Positions 9,635 to 18,900 of a stretch of 64,000 nt of DNA are shown one piece after another. The notes under the pieces are model-generated. The model was not told the origin of the DNA. It made no database searches and was given only the letters and a program-made list of their open reading frames with translations. The position numbers were made by a program, and so were the translations under genes. The number at the start of each line of letters is the position of its first letter. Position 1 is the stretch's first letter. This DNA is from Chondrosia reniformis (Eukaryota; Porifera; Demospongiae; Chondrillida; Chondrillidae). Location: contig OX359190.1 of the NCBI GenBank assembly GCA_947172415.1, positions 2,976,001-3,040,000 on the forward strand, in the 5' to 3' direction.

Positions 9635-11626
9635 CTAAAGTTGAAACTTTTTGCAGGAATCACAAATATAAGTGGGAGGGAGGTATCTCTCACTTCTTAA
9701 CTCGGTACATTTAAAATCATACCACGAAGAACACTTGTCACAATAGACCCATAGGTTTTCTTCGTCGGCTGAGAATAGTAGACCACATTTCGGGCATACT
9801 GCATCATCCGAATCATTTCCTTCAAGAGTGAGTCCACTGAGCATTCTGTCTAGTTCTTCTGGACCATCACTTGCCATTCTTGCTTGCTTTGCCAACTCCT
9901 TCTGTTTCTTTTTCTCTTCTTTTTCTTTTTTTAATCTCTCTTTTTCAGCCTTTTTCTTCTCACGAATTTGTTCTCTTTCAATCCTTTTCAGCTTATTTTC
10001 TTTCTTCTTTTGGTCTTCAGCCTTTAGACCATCAAAAACCTCATCATCAGTAAGACAAACCGTTTTTTGGTTGATACCAGCCTTTCTTTTCCGTCCAGAC
10101 TTGTCTTTAGGCTTAGGCAGGACGAGAATGTCACTTAATATGTCATTTTTAGACTGCTGATCTAGAGAACTTGGGCAGCTAGATGTCTTGCTTGCAAGCA
10201 TATGATTTGTACCTGAAGTAGCTGACACATTTGAGCTACTACCAACACTTAAGCAGTGTTCTGGGTGATTAATTCTAACCCATGCAATGTATTCTTCATC
10301 TAGAATGTTGTAGCCTTCCTCAAACCGTTGTGTAAAGCGTTTCTCCTTCTCTGGCGAAAAAAGCACAGGCTGTTTGTCACTTGGTACATCCTCTGGAAGT
10401 GGCTGCTCTGGCAAATTCAAAGTAGCTGTAGTGGTAACAGTTGAGAGTGCATTAGATGGTGCCAGTTGCCGGTCATCAACTGAGCTGGGATTAAAAGGAT
10501 AAATTCCTGTCTTCTTAAACCCACTCAAGATATTCACTGGAGTGAATGCAGTTGGATATGCTTGGCCCACCATTGAGGCCAATATATCAGTGGTGATGAC
10601 CCTTCCCGGATTCTGTTTCATGTAGTTACCACAAGCCTTGTTGAAATTGGATTTGAACGATTTGAAAACCCCAACATCTAAAGGTTGGAGAATGTGTGAG
10701 GTATGAGCTGGCAAACATAATAGGCACACATCATTGGCACGTGCCATCTCAATCAATTCAACACAAACATGAGAGCTATGGCCATCTTGTACTAGCAAAA
10801 CAGGACGAACTGGTGGAATGCTTTTTAGAAAAAATGTAAACCATTCGACAAACAATTCAGAATTTATCCAGCCACTCTCACTGTTTTTAAACAGGGTGTT
10901 GGGGAATGCTCCTTCCTTCAGCTTATCTGGCACACACGTTTTGCGTGGGTAGATTATCATTGGGGGTACCATAAATCCAGTTGCTGACACACATGACAAA
11001 ATGGTATGTGTTTTCCCCCTTTCAGCAGCTGATAGGGCATACACATGTTTTTTCCCTAACTCTGCAATGACTTTGTTTGGCTTGAAAACAACTGTTACTC
11101 CAGTCTCGTCACAATTGTAGATTTGCATTGGTTTTGATATCAGGTTAAGCTTTCCATAAAGAGACCCTAGTTTACCGAAGAAGTCATTAATGGTTACTTT
11201 GTTAGCAGAGATAGCTCGACAATATGACAATGACTGAGGGGACCTTATTGTCAGGTAGGGCTTTCGCCTCATAAACCCTTCAAACCAAGCCCTTCCTGCA
11301 CTTCCATTCTGGAAAGGATGTGGTCGTTTGCTTCTCTCAACGATTGAATAAGCCATTCCCATTACTCCTTCACGGGTCAGTCCATACCCCATTTCGCTCA
11401 TTTGAAGTAGGTAATCGGCTAGTTTTGTCTCTTCATCTTCTGTCAAGACCGTTCTTGGTCCAGGTCGACAATCTATTGCCACTGTTCCATTCACTCTTCT
11501 TCTAAGTGTCTCCAAGGGAATGTTGTACAATCTCGATGCTTCTCTTAGTGACAATTCTTGTTTCTGGACCTGTTCAACAGCAGCAGCCATGCTCACATCA
11601 CTCCATTGCTTACGTTTAGCAGCCAT
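9635..11626 (-). CDS. pogo/Tigger-type DDE transposase with C-terminal PHD-like zinc finger (intact)
   Basis: A single uninterrupted 663-codon frame. Residues 1-60 form a psq/HTH domain (KRKQWSDVSMAAAVEQV, LREASRLYNIPLETLRRRVN). A second CENP-B-type HTH follows to about residue 140 (GRAWFEGFMRRKP). The DDE_1 nuclease core shows its acidic triad as YNCDETGV, VLLVQDGHSSH and ILQPLDVGVFKSFK. After about residue 450 comes a Lys/Glu-rich helix, then a Cys/His cluster CPKCGLL...WVYCDKCSSWYDFKC...YICDSCKK resembling a PHD finger. An intact frame suggests recent activity or domestication. The terminal inverted repeats were not found by eye, so element borders are unknown. Start ATG is the first in frame. 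Related PHD-tailed Tigger proteins occur in invertebrates (recalled, not checked). Confidence 0.9.
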   Translation of the reverse strand: MAAKRKQWSDVSMAAAVEQVQKQELSLREASRLYNIPLETLRRRVNGTVAIDCRPGPRTVLTEDEETKLADYLLQMSEMGYGLTREGVMGMAYSIVERSKRPHPFQNGSAGRAWFEGFMRRKPYLTIRSPQSLSYCRAISANKVTINDFFGKLGSLYGKLNLISKPMQIYNCDETGVTVVFKPNKVIAELGKKHVYALSAAERGKTHTILSCVSATGFMVPPMIIYPRKTCVPDKLKEGAFPNTLFKNSESGWINSELFVEWFTFFLKSIPPVRPVLLVQDGHSSHVCVELIEMARANDVCLLCLPAHTSHILQPLDVGVFKSFKSNFNKACGNYMKQNPGRVITTDILASMVGQAYPTAFTPVNILSGFKKTGIYPFNPSSVDDRQLAPSNALSTVTTTATLNLPEQPLPEDVPSDKQPVLFSPEKEKRFTQRFEEGYNILDEEYIAWVRINHPEHCLSVGSSSNVSATSGTNHMLASKTSSCPSSLDQQSKNDILSDILVLPKPKDKSGRKRKAGINQKTVCLTDDEVFDGLKAEDQKKKENKLKRIEREQIREKKKAEKERLKKEKEEKKKQKELAKQARMASDGPEELDRMLSGLTLEGNDSDDAVCPKCGLLFSADEENLWVYCDKCSSWYDFKCTELRSERYLPPTYICDSCKKFQL

Positions 11627-11639
11627 CTATGGTAGGCGT

Positions 11640-12100
11640 GTTAATGAATATGAAGTAGAGTAACAGAACAATGGTATTGATAAATATGTTCGCACTTGTA
11701 GGGTTTGATTTCATCCGACTATGACTAATATAACCTTGCAACCTCGATCAATGCCTATATATATACAGCTACCATTAGGTTTGACAACAGGAAATTGCTA
11801 TCATAATTCCACAGAACCTTATGTAAATACGTTTACGTAAGGTTGCCCAAGGTTTACTTAGATAGTTCTGTCGAGTCAAGCGGGCGCGGGGAGCGAATTT
11901 TTAGAAGAAATACGCACATAAATTCTCATAGAATGCTTACCACGTTCTAGAGAGGGTTCTCGAGTTCAATGTCGCTTGCCACGTGATTGCAGTAATTAGT
12001 TCAAAGTTCAAACGGGGCTGGACAGCCACTCCCACCAGTACAGAGCGAACTATTTTAGGTGCAGTTAGCTAGTAGTTAGAACTACCGGTGAACAAGATTT
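11640..12100. other. Upstream flank of the transposase
   Basis: Holds a short imperfect palindrome CCTTATGTAAATACGTTTAC (about 11818-11845) and a GC-richer patch near 11880-11900. No gene and no convincing terminal inverted repeat was found. Confidence 0.3.
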
Positions 12101-12109
12101 GATCAACTT

Positions 12110-12424
12110 TCACCGAAGTGTCTCATAATATCCTCCGTCCCATAATACCAGCTTATACTCTACACCATCTGCGGCGACTACCACTTGAGCAATTTTATAG
12201 CACGAAGGGTGTGACCAATTTCTACAGTCCTGACATTGGACCCAGTCTCTTCTGTCCTTTGCAGCAGACTCCCTGTTCTTCCCACATATACACATAATAA
12301 CATCTGCTTTGTTAGGTGTCTTCGCCAACAAGCCCTTATTTCCTTCGTCCTTTTCCAAAATCGTCGAGCGTTTCCCTAGCTGTCGAACTGGTGTTAAAAA
12401 CTCTTTTGTTGGACTTGTTCCCAA
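12110..12424 (-). CDS. Open frame with an incomplete PHD-like Cys/His cluster
   Basis: About 104 codons ending in TGA. The first 45 residues are basic and Thr/Ser-rich. Then CICGKN...DWVQCQDCRNWSHPSC follows the first half of a Cys4-His-Cys3 PHD finger, but the last Cys pair is absent, so either the frame leaves the exon after SCYKI or the finger is broken. There is no in-frame ATG at the left edge, so this is an exon or a fragment rather than a whole gene. It could join the coiled-coil exon at 8968-9513 across the transposase, which would make a PHD plus coiled-coil protein, a combination seen in some LINE first ORFs and host regulators. This is inference only. Confidence 0.4.
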   Translation of the reverse strand: MGTSPTKEFLTPVRQLGKRSTILEKDEGNKGLLAKTPNKADVIMCICGKNRESAAKDRRDWVQCQDCRNWSHPSCYKIAQVVVAADGVEYKLVLWDGGYYETLR

Positions 12425-12429
12425 GACTT

Positions 12430-12870
12430 TACCATTTATATATATCTTGAAATAGGAAACTATACTCTATTGAATTGGGCTCCCTCTTTCCTTCCCAGGA
12501 TGGAGGTTCATCTTGTAGCTGATATGACTGGCATTTTCTTATCCTCTCTCAGTACTGTCAGTCAGTTTACAAGTACAGCTTCTTCTCAACTACAAAACAA
12601 CATATTTATAGAGCAATGAGAATGACCTACAGTACAATAGAAAGATGGTTGTAATTTGGTATATAGCAGACCAATCTGAACTGATGAAATGTTACAAAAT
12701 GTGTCACTTTGTAAACAAGCAACTCTCAGACTGATAGTATTCCAATAATACAAGTTCTCAGATCACCATCATACTCTCACAAGTTGTCAGATGGTATTGT
12801 TTGCTAAAGTGTATGGACCTACCCATATTCTGGTGTCCCCTTCCAGTCTGATAGTCACTTCTTTATGTAC
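12430..12870. other. Intergenic stretch with no recognised feature
   Basis: AT-rich, with no clear open frame, repeat or RNA gene. It follows the decayed CARD duplicate in transcriptional direction and may include its former 3' flank. Confidence 0.3.
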
Positions 12871-12871
12871 C

Positions 12872-13425
12872 TCATAGTCTCTTACAGAAAATATCAACAC
12901 TTGAAAGTGGTTTACTTCTCAAGTGTTCCAAAAAGATTTTGTATTGATCTTTCTTGATTACAGCATGATTGATCCTCTGATAAACGTCATCTGTAATTAG
13001 CTGTGTTCCATCCACTCCTTGCAAGAGTTGGTTGACAATATTAATTTCTTTGATACAGAGATTCTCTAGCAAGTAGACCCTATGATGGAGTTGTACAGCG
13101 TTTCTCCATCCACAACTGGCATCTACATATGAATACACAAAGATATAAATCATTATGCAATAAACTGAAAACGTTACACAACAGCTGTGTTACAGTGAAT
13201 ATGTACTCACTGTCACACTCTCCCGAGTTGTCAGATGGTGTAACAACTTCAGGTCCTCCAGTCAAGGGTATAGATGGTTATGGGGCTTTGGGGCTTAAGC
13301 TCCCCCCCTCTCCCCACCTGCTCAGCTGTTTCCATGCCAGTACAGGCTAGGTAGACTGGTCTCTATAGAGAAGGAACTGGTCTCCATCAAATCAAAGACC
13401 ATCAGTCATAGCAAACTACATGGAA
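12872..13425 (-). pseudogene. Partial duplicate of the linker and CARD exons of the Kelch-Roco-CARD gene
   Basis: Exon 13120-12872 reads a complete CARD-like helical bundle (RVYLLENL, LLQGVDGTQLITDDVYQRIN, IFLEHLRSKPLS, DIFCKRL, TGA). It aligns with the CARD exon at 16226-15913 (WVYLLGNL, LYQGVDGKSLVTEEVYDEIE). The exon before it keeps FDGDQFLLY-like and PSDNSGECD words at the same splice phase. Its middle, however, is replaced by unrelated sequence (about 13265-13345) that brings stops, so it is not a working exon. No GTPase or Kelch exon precedes it. It is best read as a tandem duplication of the gene's 3' end that has decayed. The CARD exon itself is undamaged and could in principle be reused by splicing. 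Confidence 0.7.
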
Positions 13426-13604
13426 TATGAAAATAAAACACTGGGCATGCTAAGTGTATGAACATGCTATATATACTAGAGTGATAGTTGCAATTTGTGT
13501 ACGTATACTACTAGGCAACCAGTTTCTCCTCTATTAAAAGGCTACAATGTAATTAAATAATTTTGGAACAGAAAAATTACTCAAAATTTGACAAATCAAT
13601 TTTA

Positions 13605-14767
13605 TCATAGAGTACGGTAGTACTCTATAAGTAGGGATGTCATAGAGTACGGTAGTACTCTATAAGTAGGGATGGCCGAAAAAAAAACATGGCCGCCCTA
13701 TTCAATGTATTATCAATTAACACCTCATAAATCAACAACGTTCAGATTTTCGGTTGCATTCGTGTGTTTGCAGTCGTTTTTGCATGCTTTTCTAAACACC
13801 AAAACATGTTACGATGCTCTACAACCTTCGCAAAGTGGTTAAACCGAAATAGGCCAAATTCTGCAATTCCTCATTTTTTCTTCTTCTTCTTCTTCTTCTT
13901 TTTTCAAATGAGCTAGCGCTAACATGCGAACTTACGCAGGTACATACAAATACTAAATCGTCATGAATGTTTCCGAACTAGGGAATAGGCTACCCTAGAT
14001 TTCAACGCGCTCCAACCGAAGCGTGTTACTTTTGAAAGTGCCAAATTTAGGGCCTCTTTGAACGCCATTTTTTAATTAAGTTTCAAATTCTCTGTATATA
14101 AAATAAGTAACCCGAATGAGTAATATTTGTGGTACTGCCGTTACCCGCGATCGAATTTCTTAGTCGCTTTGCAGGGCCTATATACAGTCGTATTCTTAAC
14201 GATTATGGACCCTTTAATATCCTAAACTGAATGTTAAATAACGGTAGAAAACATCTTATCAAATTTGGGATCTTTTCGGACGCCATTTTTTAATTTAGAG
14301 CTCTCTATTATATCGTCTATTCTGCTACTTTATTTCGAGTTTTCGCCAAGAAAACTTTCAAAACAAATATTAACAAGAAAAAAGGAGCAATACAAGTTAA
14401 ATAAAAACATTCAAAAATGAAGTTAAAAGTAGGGATGGCACTATAACAGTGATTGGCACATCTAGAAAAAGTAACGAAACAAGAAAGTGATCATATGGTA
14501 AGGCTAACATTGCAGAAGTGGCATACTGAAACTTAACTATACACATCACTTCTATGTTTGGGCGCATCGATCCCTACTTCTAGTATATCCATGATGCACC
14601 CAAACATAGAAGTGATGTGTATAGTTAAGTTTCAGTATGCCACTTCTGCAATGTTAGCCTTACCATATGATCACTTTCTTGTTTCGTTACTTTTTCTAGA
14701 TGTGCCAATCACTGTTATAGTGCCATCCCTACTTTTAACTTCATTTTTGAATGTTTTTATTTAACTT
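13605..14767. mobile_element. Composite foldback element, copy A
   Basis: It starts with two tandem copies of a 34-bp unit containing the palindrome GAGTACGGTAGTACTC and GTAGGGATG. About 700 bp with a TTC microsatellite (13871-13900) and two CGCCATTTTTTAATT words follows. It ends in a hairpin with arms of about 170 bp (14395-14564 and 14595-14767). The arms start TAAAAGTAGGGATGGCACTA and contain ACAAGAAAGTGATCAT. A second copy in opposite orientation is at 35448-36202. No transposase is encoded. The long near-perfect arms imply recent formation or gene conversion. Confidence 0.8.
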
Positions 14768-15050
14768 TTATATACTTATATCAACAGGGTTATACTCTTC
14801 TCCGCATTGCCTTATACGTATATACATTTTTCTCTCTTGTTGTAAAGATTCACATAGAGCTTATTTACCTTCTCTACCAGTTGTTCAAAATACCTTTCTG
14901 GCAAATTTTATCATGTATTATGTAAGAATGTGCAGTGCTGGTATCGTCCAGAAGGGACCCAGCGCCGTCGCACACACTTCTTCTTCTTCTTCTTTACTCC
15001 TTGTCCTCATGGACGTTGGGCAGGATCAAGTTGTTACACTTCGTCACGAA

Positions 15051-15362
15051 TTAGGATTGGGTTGACCTGGGCTGGTGGATAGCATTTCGCCATGCACTTC
15101 TGTCTGTCACCACTTCTTGCCATTCTGGGATCTCAGTAGGTCTCTGCTGATGACATCCACCCACCGCAAACAAGTCCCTCCCGGCCTCCTCTTCTTTCCT
15201 CTCAGTCTGCACCGCAGCAGTTGCTTCTGTGGTCGATGGTCTGGCATCCTCTGCAGGTGCCCAAACCACTGGAGCCTCTTCAGTCTCAGTTGCTCTTTGA
15301 TTGGCAGCTCTCCAGTCTCCTCTAGTATGTCAACATTGCGCCGCATATCCCACAGAGTCACA
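15051..15362 (-). mobile_element. 3' tail of a non-LTR retrotransposon (LINE), fragment 1
   Basis: On the minus strand the frame reads IKEQLRLKRLQWFGHLQRMP and then RPGGTCLRWVDVISRDL. This is the C-terminal signature that follows the reverse transcriptase in many invertebrate LINEs (RL.RLQWFGH.QRM...R.W.D). A frame change separates it from a few more matching codons downstream. Only the last 100 or so residues remain, so it is a 5'-truncated dead copy. A CA microsatellite (15399-15422) abuts the truncated side. Confidence 0.7.
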
Positions 15363-15398
15363 CCCACGATGTCCCACACACACACATGTCCCATGTCG

Positions 15399-15422
15399 CA
15401 CACACACACACACACACACACA
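15399..15422. repeat. CA dinucleotide microsatellite
   Basis: An ACACAC tract of about 12 units, extended by the CACACA-rich sequence upstream. It lies next to the truncated LINE fragment. Confidence 0.9.
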
Positions 15423-15912
15423 GTGAGGTAGCTGCAGACTGTACAAAACAGAAACAGTAGCATCTGTATTCAGAGACATTAATTACAAGCATGTTTCATA
15501 CTTCATTGGACTTGCTACACACTGCTACTTGTAGCTAGATAGTCTACCTCTCTGAGGTTGTTTGGGTCAACTGGTTTGATTTTCACTGCACTAGCTGTAA
15601 CAAGCTTCCTCTATACAATCCATGATTGACTACAGACCAGTAGTCATGTATACTTCCATTTTATGTTCTAATCTACACTGAGACATCTCTCTCAACTGGA
15701 ACAGGTTTACACCATATATTTTACAAAACGTATTTTTGTCCCTAAACATGAACTGATGAAGGGAGAAGTATTTAGTGTGTATAATATACCATGGTCCAAG
15801 GATTTTATATAAATTAACAATTAACAAATAGAAATTAAACTGATTGACTAAATAAGTTAAAAATTGAGCAAGTTACAAATATAGAGACAAGAGAGACGGA
15901 TAAATTTGAAAG

Positions 15913-18900
15913 CTACATTCCAAATTTGAAATCAGTTTTCAGTTTCTCAAGAATCTCTTCATGAATCTGATAGTCATTAGATGTTTGTCGAAGAACTGTA
16001 CAAAACAGCTTCAAACTCTCCTCCGTACCAGCATTCAGTAAGTGCTTTAAGAAGATTTTGTTTGCTTCCTTTTTGCTCTTTGCATTCTCAATCTCATCAT
16101 ACACCTCTTCAGTAACCAGTGACTTTCCATCCACTCCCTGGTAGAGGTGGTCACATATCTTGTCGACAGTGAGGTTTCCCAACAGGTAAACCCAGTGATT
16201 GCCTTTGAGCTTTTCTTTCCAGCTCTCTGTACCAAAATAATATGAACACTGAGTCATTCAACAATATTATGTGCAAAATTATGTACATAAATGTACATAA
16301 AAGCAAAATTTAATGTGCGTTATTTAGTGTTACAGTGAATACGCACTCACCATCACACTCTCCTGAGTTGTCAGATGGGGTTGGCTGTCCAACAACTCCG
16401 GGTCCTCCAGTACAGGTAGACTGGTCTTTATAGAGAAGGAACTGGTCTCCATCAAATTCCACATTACCAGCCACGCTCAACTATATATTCAGAAGCAGAT
16501 ATAAAAATTAATAATTACTTGTGTTGAAAGAATAACAATAATAGAGACAGTAGCAGAAGATCAGAATGTAAAATATACGTACAGTCAAAAATTGTTCTAC
16601 ATTCGTGAAAAAACTTATCTGTTGAATAATAATATTATGAAAACTTACATTGGTGTCACTGTCCTGTTCCTTAGCAACCCAAACAGACTCTCTTGGATTT
16701 AGTCCGGTCATCTTGGTCAGTCTGGTACACAGACCTGTACTTTGGTTGTCACATTCAAATCGCAGAAGATGCAAACTGGAGTCCTCACAATTCTGGTGAC
16801 TGCAAATGACCCCGTCCTCTAAAGTGGCTTTCTCTTCAAGAAACTCAGCACCAAAGACTACCTCACTCACATAACAAATGCGCTTGTACATCTCCTTTCT
16901 GATGTGCCTGCAGAGCTCAGTCAAGGAAAGACTTAGCTTGCGAAAGTGCTGAGGAACCAACAGTTGGAGTTGAATGAGGTCTTCCTTTTGGGAAAGAGCA
17001 ATGTGGGCATTTTCCTGTGTGAAAATGAACTGTGTACAGCCTGATTGCTTGTGATAGTACCTCCACTGCTTTCCTCTCAGCTGGACTGGGCTCACTTCCT
17101 CCTCCTTGAGTGCTTGTCTGCCACTTGCAATGTCCACAGCCAGTCTGTGGAATAGACCAGTCGGTATGCAGGTATACCTCTCATCTTGGACGGAATGGAA
17201 TGAGAAAGTGTATGCCAAAGTGGCCACAGATGCTTCAGGTAGGTAGATCTGCCTCTCAGGAAGGGCTGCTGGAATGAAGTAGCGTGTCTCCTTTTCTCTC
17301 ACTTTGGCTGCAATACCAATTTTTACCAAGACCTCCAGGAGCCATCTTGTTGGGATGTCGGCATTGATATCTAGCTGTCGAAACAAGGCCTCCGAAACAG
17401 CTTCAGGAATTACTCCTTTTTCCATGAAGATACGTAGCTCTGTGCTTGGACATTCACTTGGGCCATACTGGACTGATAGCACTTTGGACATTTCCTTGTA
17501 CAGAAAGGTTGCATCTGTACAGATCCACTGCTCTTTGTACTCATTCAGGTCAAAGTACAAATAGAACCCAAGGCAATGAAACAGGTTCAGCAGTGCAAGG
17601 AGCTGTCCGTCAGCATCTACTGGTTGGATGAATTGGCATCGGAGGCAAAACTCTTTCAGTTCTGTGAGCTTCCACATCTTCCTTTCTACGCTAGATGTGA
17701 TAAGTTGCAGGCAGAACCAAACTTTGGGGACTTTCAATGCTAACCGATTCTTGGAATCTGCAAGCAGAGAGCGAAGGGCATTAACTACTTTGTAAGTGTG
17801 ATCCTTCATCTTGCTGTCTCCCTGTAGTTGACTGTCTAATAGAAAGTAGTTACCAGCACCTTTGTAGGCAACCTCTTTTGGAAGGACCCTGTTGTCATCA
17901 TAAGGCTTGTTGTTCATTTCCTCTAGAACCTTCTTGTTGTGGTCCAGCAGAGCTCTCTTAGCTTCAGGATCTTCAGGAAGATGGGAAAGGTGAGTGCCAA
18001 CAAGGAAAATGCGAAGTTGGGGCTCATTAGGCATGTCAAATGCTTTCAACTGCCGCTTGCTCTTCATTGACATTGTGTAGGCAGCTGTAATGGACTCCTT
18101 CATCAATTCCCAGGTTGAACGGCTGTTGGCTCTCATCTCTTCAGTGGCTCCATCTCGACAGAAAGCATTGACATACGGATCTGTCAACCTCTCTGAAGCT
18201 TTAAAGACGTGCAGAAAGTTGCAGGGAAAGTCTAGTAGGAGTGGAACGACATTCTGAAAGGAGGGCTGGCCTCCTGTGTCCAGGAGGTAAATGAACGTAC
18301 ACTGCTTTTCATCAAATTCTGCTTCGGTGGAGAGATTGTGTTTCAGCAGGAACTTGTCCCTGGCTTGCTCCAGCAACTCTAGTGGGTCTTGTACTGCTAA
18401 AGCCTCAGTGGTATCATCTCTATGGCTAGGAGGAGGCGGAGGGGAATTGGAGACATCAGTTGGCAGCTTGGTCGTCTCACTGGCTACCTCTGTTGTCTTG
18501 GTGATATCACCAGGTAAAGTGGTATCATTAGATGAAGCCTGTGGAAGAGAGGCAGGTGGGGCTTCTAGAGTGCTGCCTGGAAAGACCTTCCTCTTCTCCA
18601 TCTTAACCTTTGAAATAAGCTGCCCTAGCTTTTCATCTGTTAAAACTTTCCAGGAAGAACCAACTGCCAAACATTTAATGAAATCATACTTCTCTTCCTC
18701 TCCCTGGCTCCCCTTCCCCTGGCCTTCCTCTCCCTGGCTCCTATTCCCCTGGCCTTCCTCTCCCTGGTTCCCCTTCCCCTGGCCTTCCTCTCCCTGGCTC
18801 CCCTTCCCCTGGCCTTCCTCTCCCTGGCTCCCCTTCCCCTGGCCTTCCTCTCCCTGGCTCCCCTTCTCCTGGCCTTCCTCTCCCTGGCTCCCCTTCCCCT

